Origin: CAVQBC01 sp963848415
GTDB lineage: Bacteria > Actinomycetota > Thermoleophilia > Solirubrobacterales > Solirubrobacteraceae
Reading direction: 5' to 3'
Length of the DNA stretch: 64,000 bases
NCBI GenBank assembly: GCA_963848415.1
Contig: CAWKDN010000001.1
Coordinates: 186,001-250,000, forward strand
Below the pieces are notes generated by a model. It had not been told where the DNA came from, searched no databases, and worked only from the letters and a program-made list of their open reading frames with translations. Made by a program: the position numbers and the translations under genes. Positions 1 to 8,923 of the stretch are shown here, piece after piece (the first letter of the stretch is position 1; every line of letters begins with the position of its first letter).

Positions 1-630
<630 letters not shown>

Positions 631-661
631 AGCAAGAGGGTAGGCGGGAGCCGGCCGCCCG

Positions 662-1491
662 CTAGACCTCGTGCTCGTCGCGCGCCGAGCGCCCGGCGGT
701 CGCCGCGCGCGAGCCGGCGACGCTCCCGGCCTCGCCCAGCCGGACCGTGACCTCGTGCTCGTCGGTGCCGCGCACCAGCCCGACCGTCAGGCGCCGGCTG
801 CGAGTCGCGTCGTCGGCGGCGGCGTAGAGCGCGGCGACCGATCGCAGCTCCCGGTCCCCGGCGGTCATCAGCACGTCGCCGGTCCGGATCCCCGCCCTGG
901 CTCCCAGCCCGCCGTCGCCGACGGCCCGGACGAGCAAGCCGGCCGCCGGCGGCAGCCCGACGGATTCGCGCACCGCGATCGTCACGTGCGCCGCCGCGAG
1001 CGTCAGGCCGAGCCGCAGCGGCGCGTCGGCGGGTGGCCGCGAGCCCTCGAACTCGAGCCAGCAGCTTGCGCAGAAGGGTGGCGAGCAGGTCGTGCTCATC
1101 ACGGGTGAGCGCGTCAAGAGGCGACGTTCGTTGGCGAGGTGGGCCGGGACGACGCGCTCGAACAGCTCGCGGCCTCGCGCCGTGACCGTGATGAGCGTAT
1201 TGCGCCCGGAGTCCGGGTCCGGGCGCCGCTCGACGAGGCCTCGGCGATGAGGCGGTCCATGCGAACGCTGATCGTCCCGGAGGTCAGCCCGAGCTCGTCC
1301 ATGAGGCGACGCTGGCTGACGCGCTCGTCACCGAGCCGCGCCAGCGTGACGAGCACGGCGAAGGTCGCGGCGCTGAGCCCGTGTGCTCTGAACGTCCGCT
1401 CGAGCTCGGTCTCGAGATGACCGCGCAGGCGCGCGAGCCGGGCCACGACGGCCACGGGCGCGACGTCGAGGTCGGCCTCGCGCTCCGCCAC
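662..1491 (-). pseudogene. MarR family regulator fused to a C-terminal PDZ domain, frame-disrupted
   Basis: Read from GTG at 1491, the protein starts as a clean MarR winged helix (helices up to SGTISVRMDRLIAE, about residue 84). The homologous continuation GLVERRPDPDSGRNTLITVT lies one frame away. Near 1115 the frame changes again (DALTRDEHDLLATLLRKLL), and near 1057 it returns to a frame encoding EFEGSRP followed by a PDZ domain (GLPPAAGLLVRAV, GIRTGDVLMTAGDRELRS) that ends at 662. One missing base near 1240, one missing near 1115 and one extra near 1057 would restore a protein of about 275 residues. MarR proteins bind operator DNA and usually respond to small ligands; a fused PDZ domain suggests peptide or protein sensing (inference). 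It may be a sequencing artefact rather than true decay. It starts head to head with the DJ-1 fragment. Confidence 0.7.
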
Positions 1492-1505
1492 GAAGCGATC
1501 AGCGT

Positions 1506-1877
1506 GTCGACATCCGCGAGCACGCGGACCTCAAGGCCGCGATCGTCGCCTTCTACGAGGCCCGCAAGCCGACCGCCGCGCTCTGCCACGGCACCTGCGC
1601 GCTGCTCGACGTCAAGACCTCCGACGGGCGGTTCCTGATCGAGGGCAAGACGATGACTGGCTTCGCCAACCTCGAGGAGGACTTCGGCAACGCGGCCGTC
1701 GGGCAGACGATCATGCCCTACCGGATCGAGGACGAGGCGAGGTCGCGAGGGGCCAACTTCGTGCAGGCCGGGCTCTTCAAGGCCTTCGCCGTCCGGGACA
1801 TGAACCTGATCACCGGCCAGCAGCAGTACTCCGGCCGGAAGGTGGCCGAGCTGGTCATCGACGCGCTCGGGGACTAG
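1506..1877 (+). pseudogene. DJ-1/PfpI family protein, 5'-truncated (C-terminal half only)
   Basis: The reading frame from about 1506 encodes VDIREHADLKAAIVAFYEA, then the nucleophile elbow ALCHGTCALLD with its conserved cysteine, and runs to TAG at 1877. This is the C-terminal half of a DJ-1/PfpI (type 1 glutamine-amidotransferase-like) protein of the Hsp31/YajL kind, a superfamily of glyoxalases, deglycases and chaperones. The N-terminal 80-100 residues, including the usual active-site glutamate strand, are absent: upstream sequence in this frame belongs to the oppositely oriented MarR gene, which starts at 1491, and no ATG, GTG or TTG precedes the homologous part until ATG at 1653. Expression as a functional enzyme is unlikely. 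Homology is convincing; the truncation may be a real deletion or an assembly join. Confidence 0.75.
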
Positions 1878-3352
1878 CTCGGCGCGACGGCGTCCACCGC
1901 CACGGGACCGGCGCCGCGGGCGCGCACCACCAGCCGGTGGCGCCGGTCGCGCAGCCGCGGCGACTTGAACACGACCTGGCGGTCGGCCGTGGTCCCGGCG
2001 AGCGAGACGGTGCTGCGGCGGCCGTCGAGGCGGACGTCCAGGCTGCCGGCGCCGGGCGCGGTGGGAGCGATCAGCCGCAGGCTGCGCCCGCGGAAGGAGA
2101 GCCGCAACGTAGCCCCGGACGCGGTCGCGACCCGCACCGCTCCGCCCCACGCCGCCGGCCGCGGCTCGCTGCGCCAGGCGCGCCGGCTGCCGCGCAGGAC
2201 GCCGTCGTCCAGCGGCACGACCAGGCCGCGCGCCGACCACGCGCCCGGGGCGCCGCTCGCGTCGCGCGCGCGAACACGCGCGACGTACGCCGCGCCCGGC
2301 TCGGCGGTGAACGTCGCCGACCGCCGCGCGGCGCCCGCGACCAGCGTCCGCCAGTCCGCCTCGCGCCGGAAGCCGAGCGGGCGGATCTGGGCGTCGAAGC
2401 CGGTGGCCGCCGCGTCGGCGTCGCCACGGCCGCGCCAGCGCAGCGCCAGCCGCGGCGCCGTGGCGCCGTCGCTCGCCAGCCCGCCGAAGAAGACGTCGGC
2501 GGCGGACGGGCCCGGCGGCGCCACCGGGGCCGACAACGGCGCGGGATCGGGGAGCCCGAGCGCGCGCCGCGCCCCGAGCGGGTCCGCGGTGACGAGCGCG
2601 TCGAGGCCGAGCGCGACGCCCGCGGCGAGGTCCGCCGGGGTGTCGAGCGGCCCCGGCGCGAGTCGCAGGCCGGCGCCGCGCGCCGCCGCGACGACGCTCG
2701 CCGGCGTGGGCCACGCCGGCGCCAGCCACGCGTCGCCGCGAGCGGCCGCTGCCGCCGGGCCGCCGGGATCGGCGCTGATCAGCGCCGTGGTCACGCCCGG
2801 CAGCGCGGCCCGCGCGGCGTCCAGCGCGGCCGACACCGGCGAGCGTACGAGCAGCCGCGCGACGGGGAACCCGGACGCGGACACGGCGGCCAGCACCGGC
2901 GCGGGATCGATCCCGCCGGCGAGCAGCAGGCTCACCGGCGCGCCGGCGTCGCGCGCGGACACGAGGGCAGCGTCGAGCCGCAGCAGGGGCTCCGGCCGCT
3001 CGGCGGGCGCCGAGACGCCGATCACGTCGACCGGACACGGCGCGAGCTCGGCCAGCGCGCGCCGCTCGAGCGGGCCGCTGCACGGCGTCAGCCGGTCCAG
3101 CACCGGGTCGCCCATCAGCACGGGCACATCGTCGGCGGTCAGCCGCGGCGCCAGGCCCAGCGTGGCGCCGAAGCGCAGCCACGCCTCGCGCAGCCCCGGC
3201 GGCGTCTGCTCGCCGAACGCCGCCGCGCCACCCGACAGCGGCCCGCCGCGCTCCGCGTGGATCACCGGCGCCGCTCTCACTGCGCCTGCGAAGCCCGTCG
3301 CGGCGCCCGTCGCGAGCGCGCAGACGAGCGTGCAGGTGACCAGCCGGCGCAT
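1874..3352 (-). CDS. Exported glycerophosphodiester phosphodiesterase-like protein with C-terminal beta domain, catalytic residues lost
   Basis: A 492-residue protein starting at ATG 3352 with a Sec signal peptide (MRRLVTCTLVCALATG, cleavage about residue 27). Residues 29-270 follow the GDPD TIM-barrel outline: PVIHAERGG where active enzymes have HRG, GEQTPPGLREAW for PEN-T, LGLAPRLTADDVPVLMGDP where active enzymes have an E-x-D-V strand and a catalytic H before DP, and a terminal LDALVTADPLGARRAL. The metal-binding Glu/Asp pair and the second histidine are replaced, so hydrolysis looks improbable. The C-terminal 200 residues resemble fibronectin-III/Ig-like beta segments (YVARVRARDASGAPGAWS). 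A binding or structural role outside the cell is inferred. Its stop overlaps the DJ-1 fragment stop by 3 bases. It is divergent from the small membrane gene at 3393. Confidence 0.7.
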   Translation of the reverse strand: MRRLVTCTLVCALATGAATGFAGAVRAAPVIHAERGGPLSGGAAAFGEQTPPGLREAWLRFGATLGLAPRLTADDVPVLMGDPVLDRLTPCSGPLERRALAELAPCPVDVIGVSAPAERPEPLLRLDAALVSARDAGAPVSLLLAGGIDPAPVLAAVSASGFPVARLLVRSPVSAALDAARAALPGVTTALISADPGGPAAAAARGDAWLAPAWPTPASVVAAARGAGLRLAPGPLDTPADLAAGVALGLDALVTADPLGARRALGLPDPAPLSAPVAPPGPSAADVFFGGLASDGATAPRLALRWRGRGDADAAATGFDAQIRPLGFRREADWRTLVAGAARRSATFTAEPGAAYVARVRARDASGAPGAWSARGLVVPLDDGVLRGSRRAWRSEPRPAAWGGAVRVATASGATLRLSFRGRSLRLIAPTAPGAGSLDVRLDGRRSTVSLAGTTADRQVVFKSPRLRDRRHRLVVRARGAGPVAVDAVAPS

Positions 3353-3392
3353 GGCCCGCGGACCGTACCGGGCGGCGGTATCATCCGCCGGG

Positions 3393-3662
3393 ATGCGCCG
3401 TTCCGTGCACGTGCTCGCCCTCGCCACGGTCCTGCTGCTGGCCGGCGCGGCCACCGCGCTCGCCCACGACGGCGGCGAGGGCTGGTACGGGGAGACCAAC
3501 GACAAGGTCATCACCAACGCGGGCTTCTTCCTGATCGCCTTCTTCCCGCTCTTCATCTTCGTGATGAGCATGCTCCAGTGGCGCCTGGACAAGCGCAAGG
3601 AAGGGCGCAAGAAGGCCGCCAAGGCGCGCAGCGCGCGCGCCGACGTGCGCGGCGGCTGGTAG
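3393..3662 (+). CDS. Small exported single-pass membrane protein, unknown function
   Basis: 89 residues from ATG 3393. A signal-like hydrophobic N-terminus (VHVLALATVLLLAGAATALA) is followed by a short polar external segment (HDGGEGWYGETNDKVITNAG), a transmembrane helix (FFLIAFFPLFIFVMSML) and a strongly basic cytoplasmic tail rich in Lys, Arg and Ala. No catalytic motif is visible and I do not recognise a named family. It is divergent from the GDPD-like gene, with only 40 bp between starts, so the two promoters probably overlap. The length, signal and codon use support a real gene. The positively charged tail would suit binding nucleic acid, polyphosphate or lipid head groups (speculative). 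Confidence 0.65.
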   Translation: MRRSVHVLALATVLLLAGAATALAHDGGEGWYGETNDKVITNAGFFLIAFFPLFIFVMSMLQWRLDKRKEGRKKAAKARSARADVRGGW

Positions 3663-3747
3663 CCGCCGCCTTCCCCCGTTCTTCACACCGGGCGCCGGCC
3701 CGGCGGCCATCCTTGCCGCTGCGAGATCCCTCCTCGTACCCCGCGCG

Positions 3748-3777
3748 ATGGCCCCGGTGCTCCCCGCCCGGGGCCAT
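3748..3777 (+). terminator. GC-rich hairpin, likely terminator
   Basis: A perfect 10-bp inverted repeat (ATGGCCCCGG and its complement) around a 10-nt loop lies in the gap between the small membrane gene and the TTG start at 3850. No U-run follows, as is common for terminators in high-GC actinobacteria. Confidence 0.45.
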
Positions 3778-3849
3778 TCGCGTTAACGGCGTCCCGGCGG
3801 TGGCGGCGGCTATAGGCTCCGCCCGGAGATCGACAGCGGGGAGAGAGCG

Positions 3850-5835
3850 TTGACCTACTTCGTCACGGGCGCCACGGGGTTCATCGGCCGGCACCTGATC
3901 GAGCGGCTGCTGGACCGCGAGGGGCAGATCCACGTGCTCGTGCGCCCGCAGTCGGTCGATCGCCTGACCACGTTGACCGAGGGCTGGGGGCCGGAGGCGG
4001 CGTCGCGCATCGTGCCGGTCGTGGGCGACCTGGCCGAGCCGCTGATGGGCGTCGACGAGGCGACCCGCGAGCGCCTGCGCGGCACGGTCGACCACGTCTT
4101 CCACCTCGCCGCGATCTACGACATGACGGCCCCCGCCGAGCGCAACGAGCTGCTCAACGTGGACGGGACGCGCAACGCCGTCGACCTCGCCGACGACCTC
4201 GGCGCAGCCACCTTCCACCACATGTCCTCGATCGCGGTCGCGGGCCTCTACAAGGGCCTGTTCACCGAGGACATGTTCGACGAGGGCCAGCCGCTCCCCC
4301 ACCCCTACCACCGGACCAAGTTCGAGGCCGAGAAGCTCGTGCGCACGCGCCGCCAGGGCGCCTGGCGCGTGTATCGCCCGGCGATCGTGGTCGGCGACTC
4401 GCGCACCGGCGAGATGGACAAGATCGACGGCCCCTACTACATGTTCAAGGCGCTGCAGAAGCTGCGCGCCGCGCTGCCCCCGTGGTTCCCGCTGGTCAGC
4501 GTCGAGTGGGGCGACACGAACCTCGTGCCCGTCGACTACGTGGCCGCCGCCACCGACGTCATCGCCCACGAGCCCGGCCTCGAGGGCCGCGTCTTCCACC
4601 TCGTGAACCCCAAGCCGCAGAAGGCGGGCGAGGTCCTCAACCTGTTCGCGCGCGCGGGCCACGCGCCGACCACCGTGATGCGGGTCGACCGGCAGCTGAC
4701 CTCGATGCTGCCCAAGGGGATCCTCAGCTACGTGATGAAGCTGCCGACGCTGCGCGACGTCCGGCGCACGTTGCTGGCCGACTACGGCATCCCCGAGGAG
4801 GCGATCGACTACGCCGGGCTGACCGCGACCTTCGACGCGCGCGACACCCAGCGCGCGCTGGAAGGCTCGGGCGTCGAGCTGCCCGAGCTCGAGACCTACG
4901 CGTGGAAGCTGTGGGACTACTGGGAGCGCAACCTCGACCCCGACCTCTACAAGGACCGCTCCTTCGGGGGCGCGGTCAACGGCCGGCGCGTGGTGATCAC
5001 CGGCGCCTCGGCCGGCATCGGGCTGGCGGCCGCGCGCAAGATCGCGGCGGCCGGGGGCATCCCGATCCTCGTCGCCCGCTCACCGGACAAGCTCGAGGCG
5101 GCGCGCGCGGAGATCGAGCGCGCGGGCGGCACCGCGTACGCCTACTCGTGCGACCTCTCCGACTACGACGCCATCGACGGGCTGATCGAGCGGCTGTTCG
5201 CCGAGCACCCGTCGGTCGACATGCTCGTCAACAACGCGGGGCGCTCGATCCGGCGCTCGGTGGCGCTCTCCTACGACCGCTTCCACGACTTCGAGCGCAC
5301 GGTGCGCCTGAACTACCTCGGTACGGTCAAGCTGATGCTGGGGATCCTGCCGCACATGCAGGAGCAGCGCTTCGGCCACATCGTCAACGTCTCCTCGATC
5401 GGCGTCCAGACCAGTCCGCCGCGCTTCTCGGCCTACGTCGCCTCCAAGGCGGCGCTGGACGCGTGGACGCGCGTGGCCTCCTCGGAGACGATCGGCGACA
5501 ACATCACCTTCACGACGATCCACATGCCGCTCGTGCGGACCGCGATGATCGCGCCGACGAAGATCTACGACTCGTTCCCGACGATCTCGCCCGAGGAGGC
5601 CGCCGACCTCATCTGCGAGGCGATCCGGGCCAAGCCCAAGCACATCAATACGCGGCTGGGCACCTTCGGCGAGGTCGCCTACGCACTGGCGCCCAAGGCC
5701 GTCGACCAGATTCTGCACATGGCCTACAAGGTCTTCCCCGACTCATCCGCGGCCAAGGGCGAGAAGGACGCGTCCGAGCAGGCCTCCGGCGAGGCGATCG
5801 CGCTGGCGCACCTGATGCGCGGGGTGCATTGGTAA
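3850..5835 (+). CDS. Two-domain SDR oxidoreductase, fatty acyl-CoA reductase-like
   Basis: 661 residues from TTG 3850, preceded by a GGGGAGAGAG ribosome-binding stretch. The N-terminal half (about 1-365) is an extended SDR of the thioester-reductase type: NAD(P) loop TGATGFIG (6-13), an HMSS strand and the YHRTK catalytic Tyr/Lys. The C-terminal half (about 377-661) is a classical SDR: TGASAGIG, NNAG, NVSSI and YVASK. This arrangement and length match mycobacterial AcrA1-type multidomain reductases, which reduce fatty acyl-CoA or acyl thioesters to aldehydes or alcohols for wax and lipid synthesis. Substrate here is inferred, not shown. Both active sites look complete. The gene stands alone between a hairpin and a convergent peptidase gene with no spacer. 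Confidence 0.85.
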   Translation: MTYFVTGATGFIGRHLIERLLDREGQIHVLVRPQSVDRLTTLTEGWGPEAASRIVPVVGDLAEPLMGVDEATRERLRGTVDHVFHLAAIYDMTAPAERNELLNVDGTRNAVDLADDLGAATFHHMSSIAVAGLYKGLFTEDMFDEGQPLPHPYHRTKFEAEKLVRTRRQGAWRVYRPAIVVGDSRTGEMDKIDGPYYMFKALQKLRAALPPWFPLVSVEWGDTNLVPVDYVAAATDVIAHEPGLEGRVFHLVNPKPQKAGEVLNLFARAGHAPTTVMRVDRQLTSMLPKGILSYVMKLPTLRDVRRTLLADYGIPEEAIDYAGLTATFDARDTQRALEGSGVELPELETYAWKLWDYWERNLDPDLYKDRSFGGAVNGRRVVITGASAGIGLAAARKIAAAGGIPILVARSPDKLEAARAEIERAGGTAYAYSCDLSDYDAIDGLIERLFAEHPSVDMLVNNAGRSIRRSVALSYDRFHDFERTVRLNYLGTVKLMLGILPHMQEQRFGHIVNVSSIGVQTSPPRFSAYVASKAALDAWTRVASSETIGDNITFTTIHMPLVRTAMIAPTKIYDSFPTISPEEAADLICEAIRAKPKHINTRLGTFGEVAYALAPKAVDQILHMAYKVFPDSSAAKGEKDASEQASGEAIALAHLMRGVHW

Positions 5836-6693
5836 CTAGAGCGCGCTGAGCGGGTTCACCGCGGCGCCGCGCAGGCGCACCTCGAAGTGCAGGTGCGGCC
5901 CGGTGGAACGCCCGGTCGAGCCCACGAGCCCGATCCGCTCGCCGGTGCTGACGGCTTCGCCGGCAGAGACCGTGATCCGCGAGAGGTGGGCGTAGTAGGT
6001 CGTCACCCCGGAGCCGTGACGCACGACGACGAGCTGGCCGTAGGCGCCCGCCCAGCCGGCGCTCTGGACCGAGCCGGGGCCGGCCGCGCCGACGCGGGCG
6101 CCCGCCGCGGCCGGCAGGTCGAGCCCCTCGTGCATGAGGTTGCCGCGCGGGCCGTAGCCGTCGCCGACCGGCGCCGCCACGGGCTTGGCCAGCCGCAGCG
6201 GCGACCGCGGCGCCGGCCGGCGCAGCGCGCGGACCGTCGCCGGCCCCGCCACGCCGTCGGCGCCGAGCCCGGCCCAGGCCTGGAACCCGCGCAGCGCCGC
6301 GCCCGTGCGCGCGCCGAAGCCGCCGTCGATCGGCCCGGCGGCGAAGCCGCGCGTGGCGAGCAGGAACTGCAGCGCCGAGACGTCCCACCCGCGGCGCCCG
6401 GCGACCAGCGGCCGCGACCCCAGGCGCGGGCGCCCGCGCCAGCGCAGCGCGCGCCGCGTCGCCGGGCCGGCGACGCCGTCGACGGCGAGCCCGCGACGCG
6501 CCTGCAGGCGCCGCACGCCCGCCTGCGTCCCGGGGCCGTAGAGCCCGTCGACGTCGCCGGCGTAGACGCCCGTGGCCCGCAGCGCCACCTGCAGGGCCGC
6601 GACGCTCGGGCTGCGACCCGAGGCGGAGTCGGCCGCCGCGAGCAGCGCGAGGAGGCCGATCAGCACCGCGACGAGGAGGCGCCCGAGGGTCAC
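5836..6693 (-). CDS. Secreted M23 metallopeptidase with two peptidoglycan-binding domains
   Basis: 285 residues from GTG 6693. A signal peptide or anchor (LLVAVLIGLLALLAAADSASG) is followed by two tandem PG_binding_1 repeats (VYAGDVDGLYGPGTQAGVRR and the GPIDGGFGARTGAALRGFQ unit) and a C-terminal LytM/M23 domain with the zinc ligands HEGLD (H-x3-D) and HLHFEV (H-x-H). M23 enzymes cut peptide cross-links in peptidoglycan; the repeats dock the enzyme on the wall. All metal ligands are present, so it should be active. It converges tail to tail with the SDR gene with no intervening base. A role in cell-wall remodelling or division is inferred. Confidence 0.9.
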   Translation of the reverse strand: MTLGRLLVAVLIGLLALLAAADSASGRSPSVAALQVALRATGVYAGDVDGLYGPGTQAGVRRLQARRGLAVDGVAGPATRRALRWRGRPRLGSRPLVAGRRGWDVSALQFLLATRGFAAGPIDGGFGARTGAALRGFQAWAGLGADGVAGPATVRALRRPAPRSPLRLAKPVAAPVGDGYGPRGNLMHEGLDLPAAAGARVGAAGPGSVQSAGWAGAYGQLVVVRHGSGVTTYYAHLSRITVSAGEAVSTGERIGLVGSTGRSTGPHLHFEVRLRGAAVNPLSAL

Positions 6694-6785
6694 CTTTCCC
6701 GGTTCTCGGCGATGCTCCGGAATCCTGCGGTCGGCGGCGGCCGGCGCCGCTGCACGACCGCCGCAACGCGGAAGAGAATGGCGCG

Positions 6786-8078
6786 ATGCCGGACGTCCGC
6801 GCCTACCTGCGCACCCTGCTGCTCGCCGCCGCGCTCGGCGTCCCGGCGTCGGCGGCGGCGCTCGTGTTCACCTCGTCCGTGCACGCCGTCGAGACCCTGC
6901 TGTGGACCGACCTGCCCGACTCCGCGGGCTGGACCGAGCCGCCGTGGTGGTACGTCCTGCTGGTGCCGGCGACGGCGGGCGCGCTCGTGGCCGGCGCCCT
7001 GAGACTGCCCGGCAACGGCGGGCACTCGCCGCTGCAGGGCCTCAGCCTCGACGGCTTCGCCCTGTCCGCCCTGCCGGGCATCCTGCTGACCGCGCTGGCC
7101 ACGCTGGGTGGCGGGCTCGTGCTGGGGCCCGAGGCCCCGCTCGTGGCGTTGGGGCTCATCCTGGGCGGCCTCGCGGGCCGCCTCGCCGGCACGGAGGGCG
7201 CCACCGTGCGGCAGATCCTCGCCTTCGCCGGCGGCTTCGCCACGATCAGCACCGTCTTCGGCGGCCCGCTGCCGTCGGTGCTCATGCTCTTCGAGGTCGT
7301 GGCGGCCAGCGGGCGCGTCCCGTCCGCCGCCCTGGGTCGCATGCTGGCGCCCGGCCTGCTCGCCTCCGGGGTCGGCTATCTGATCTTCACCGGGGTCGGG
7401 GACTGGCCTGGGGTCCACCCGCTGTCGCTCGCGGTCCCGGACCTGCCGGCCTACGGCACGATCAGCCTGCCCGACCTCGCCTGGTGCGTGCCGGTGGCCG
7501 CGATCTCCGCGGCGGTCGTCGTCGGCTGCCGCCGCGGAGGAGAGATCTTCGCCAAGGCCGTCCGCCGTCCGGGAGCGCTCGCGGTGCTGGTCGGCAGCGG
7601 CCTGCTGGTGGGCGCGTTCGCGCTCGCGTTCCGGGCCGCCGCGTCGCGCCCCGTCGACCTCGTGCTCTTCTCGGGCCAGTCCTCCATGGGGGCGGTCGTG
7701 ACCGAGTCCTCGGCCTGGGTGCTCCTCGGGCTCGTCCTCGCCAAGGGGCTGGGCTACGCCGTCTCGCTCGGGGCCGGCTTCCGCGGCGGGCCGATCTTCC
7801 CGGCGCTGCTGCTCGGCGCGGCGGTCGGGACGCTCGCTGCCGCGACGCTGCCCGGCCTGGAGGTCACGCCGGGCGTCGTGGCGGGCGTGGCCGCCGCCGC
7901 GTCGGCCGCGCTGCGGGTGCCGATCTTCGGGCTGGTGATGGCCGCGGTGCTGCTCGGCTCGGCGCTGGACGAGGCCTTGACGATCGGGGTGATCGCCGCG
8001 GTCGCCGGCTGGCTGGTCGCGACCGCGCTGCAACCCCCGCCAGCCGAAGCCCCGCCCGCTCCGCAAGCCAGCGGCTAG
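6786..8078 (+). CDS. ClC family chloride channel or H+/Cl- antiporter
   Basis: 430 residues with 10-12 hydrophobic segments and ClC landmarks: GGLVLGPEAPLVAL corresponds to the GREGP filter loop, the Glu of GPEAP taking the gating position, and AGFRGGPIFPALLLGAAVG corresponds to GxFxP. The arginine of GREGP is proline here, a variant seen in the divergent voltage-gated chloride channel subgroup. There is no C-terminal CBS pair, so this is a short bacterial form. It starts at ATG 6786 and overlaps the end of the HD gene on the opposite strand by 4 bases. Anion export or acid-stress proton exchange is the expected role; ion selectivity cannot be read from sequence. Confidence 0.85.
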   Translation: MPDVRAYLRTLLLAAALGVPASAAALVFTSSVHAVETLLWTDLPDSAGWTEPPWWYVLLVPATAGALVAGALRLPGNGGHSPLQGLSLDGFALSALPGILLTALATLGGGLVLGPEAPLVALGLILGGLAGRLAGTEGATVRQILAFAGGFATISTVFGGPLPSVLMLFEVVAASGRVPSAALGRMLAPGLLASGVGYLIFTGVGDWPGVHPLSLAVPDLPAYGTISLPDLAWCVPVAAISAAVVVGCRRGGEIFAKAVRRPGALAVLVGSGLLVGAFALAFRAAASRPVDLVLFSGQSSMGAVVTESSAWVLLGLVLAKGLGYAVSLGAGFRGGPIFPALLLGAAVGTLAAATLPGLEVTPGVVAGVAAAASAALRVPIFGLVMAAVLLGSALDEALTIGVIAAVAGWLVATALQPPPAEAPPAPQASG

Positions 8079-8923
8079 ATCCGGAAGACCTCGAGCAGGC
8101 GCTCCTCGTGCTCGGCCTCGATCCGCGCCACGACCTCGACGTGCTCCTCGAGGCGCGAGCCGCGCAGCTTGGTGGCCAGCAGCTCGTCGACCTGGAAGAT
8201 GCCCGCCGAGTTGGACATCTTGATCTCCACCCGCACGGCCTTCTCCTCGCCCGGCTCGAGCCGGACCTCCTCGATCGCGTAGGCCGACACCGAGTGGATG
8301 TTGCGGTAGCCGGACTCGTAGGAGGTGCGCGAGCGCCCGCGGGCCATGTCCAGCGCGTCGGCGACGCGCACGATCCCGGCCTCGATCGTCATCGGCGGCG
8401 CGCCGCGCGAGCGATGGCCGATGATCGCGTGCAGCGCCTCGGCGACCACCACTGAGCGCACGGGCTCCTCGTAGGCGCCCTCGAGCAGGGTCGCGAGCTT
8501 GGGCTGGGTGAGGAACAGCGAGTAGGCCTCGTGGTCCTCGCGGTGGATCGACATGCCGACGCAGTGGAAGAGACAGGCGGCGGCGATCACGACCTCGGCG
8601 TCGCGCTCGTTCAGCCCGAAGTCCTCAACCACGCTCGGCGTCACGCCGCGCCGGAACAGCAGGCGGGCCAGGCGCAGCGCGAGGTTGAGCACGATCTGGA
8701 TGTGCACCCAGCTGTGGTCGGACATCCCGAGCCGGCGGGTGGCGTTGACCGCGGAGACGTGCCACCACGCCTTGACCTGCGGATCGGCGTTGACGGCCTC
8801 CAGCAGCGCCTCGAGCCGCCGGTTGCCGCGGGTAGGGGCGCGCACGCGCATCTCCCCCACCGCCTCGGCGACGGGACGCGGGGGCTCCGGCCCCGGGAAG
8901 CCCGGCTGGCGGACTTCCGTCAC
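8075..8923 (-). CDS. HD-superfamily phosphohydrolase-like protein in the polyphosphate operon
   Basis: 282 residues from GTG 8923, whose start overlaps the ppk1 stop (GTGA), so it is translationally coupled. The core follows HD phosphohydrolases (SDHSWVHIQ; FHCVGMSIHREDHE; IGHRSRG; RVADALDM), but the defining His-Asp doublet reads His-Cys (TGC codon, clear in the DNA). HD enzymes hydrolyse nucleotides or phosphodiesters with bound metals; the Asp-to-Cys change could alter the metal or remove activity. The C-terminal third is a beta-rich domain (EEVRLEPGEEKAVRVEIKMS). As last gene of ppx-CHAD-CHAD-ppk1 it probably works in polyphosphate or stringent-response metabolism (inference from position). 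Confidence 0.75.
   Translation of the reverse strand: MTEVRQPGFPGPEPPRPVAEAVGEMRVRAPTRGNRRLEALLEAVNADPQVKAWWHVSAVNATRRLGMSDHSWVHIQIVLNLALRLARLLFRRGVTPSVVEDFGLNERDAEVVIAAACLFHCVGMSIHREDHEAYSLFLTQPKLATLLEGAYEEPVRSVVVAEALHAIIGHRSRGAPPMTIEAGIVRVADALDMARGRSRTSYESGYRNIHSVSAYAIEEVRLEPGEEKAVRVEIKMSNSAGIFQVDELLATKLRGSRLEEHVEVVARIEAEHEERLLEVFRI

Noticed and set aside
1284..3182. Long minus-strand open frame of 632 codons
   Set aside because: It crosses the DJ-1 fragment and shadows the GDPD-like gene in another frame; composition is Arg/Ala/Gly noise typical of antisense frames in GC-rich DNA.
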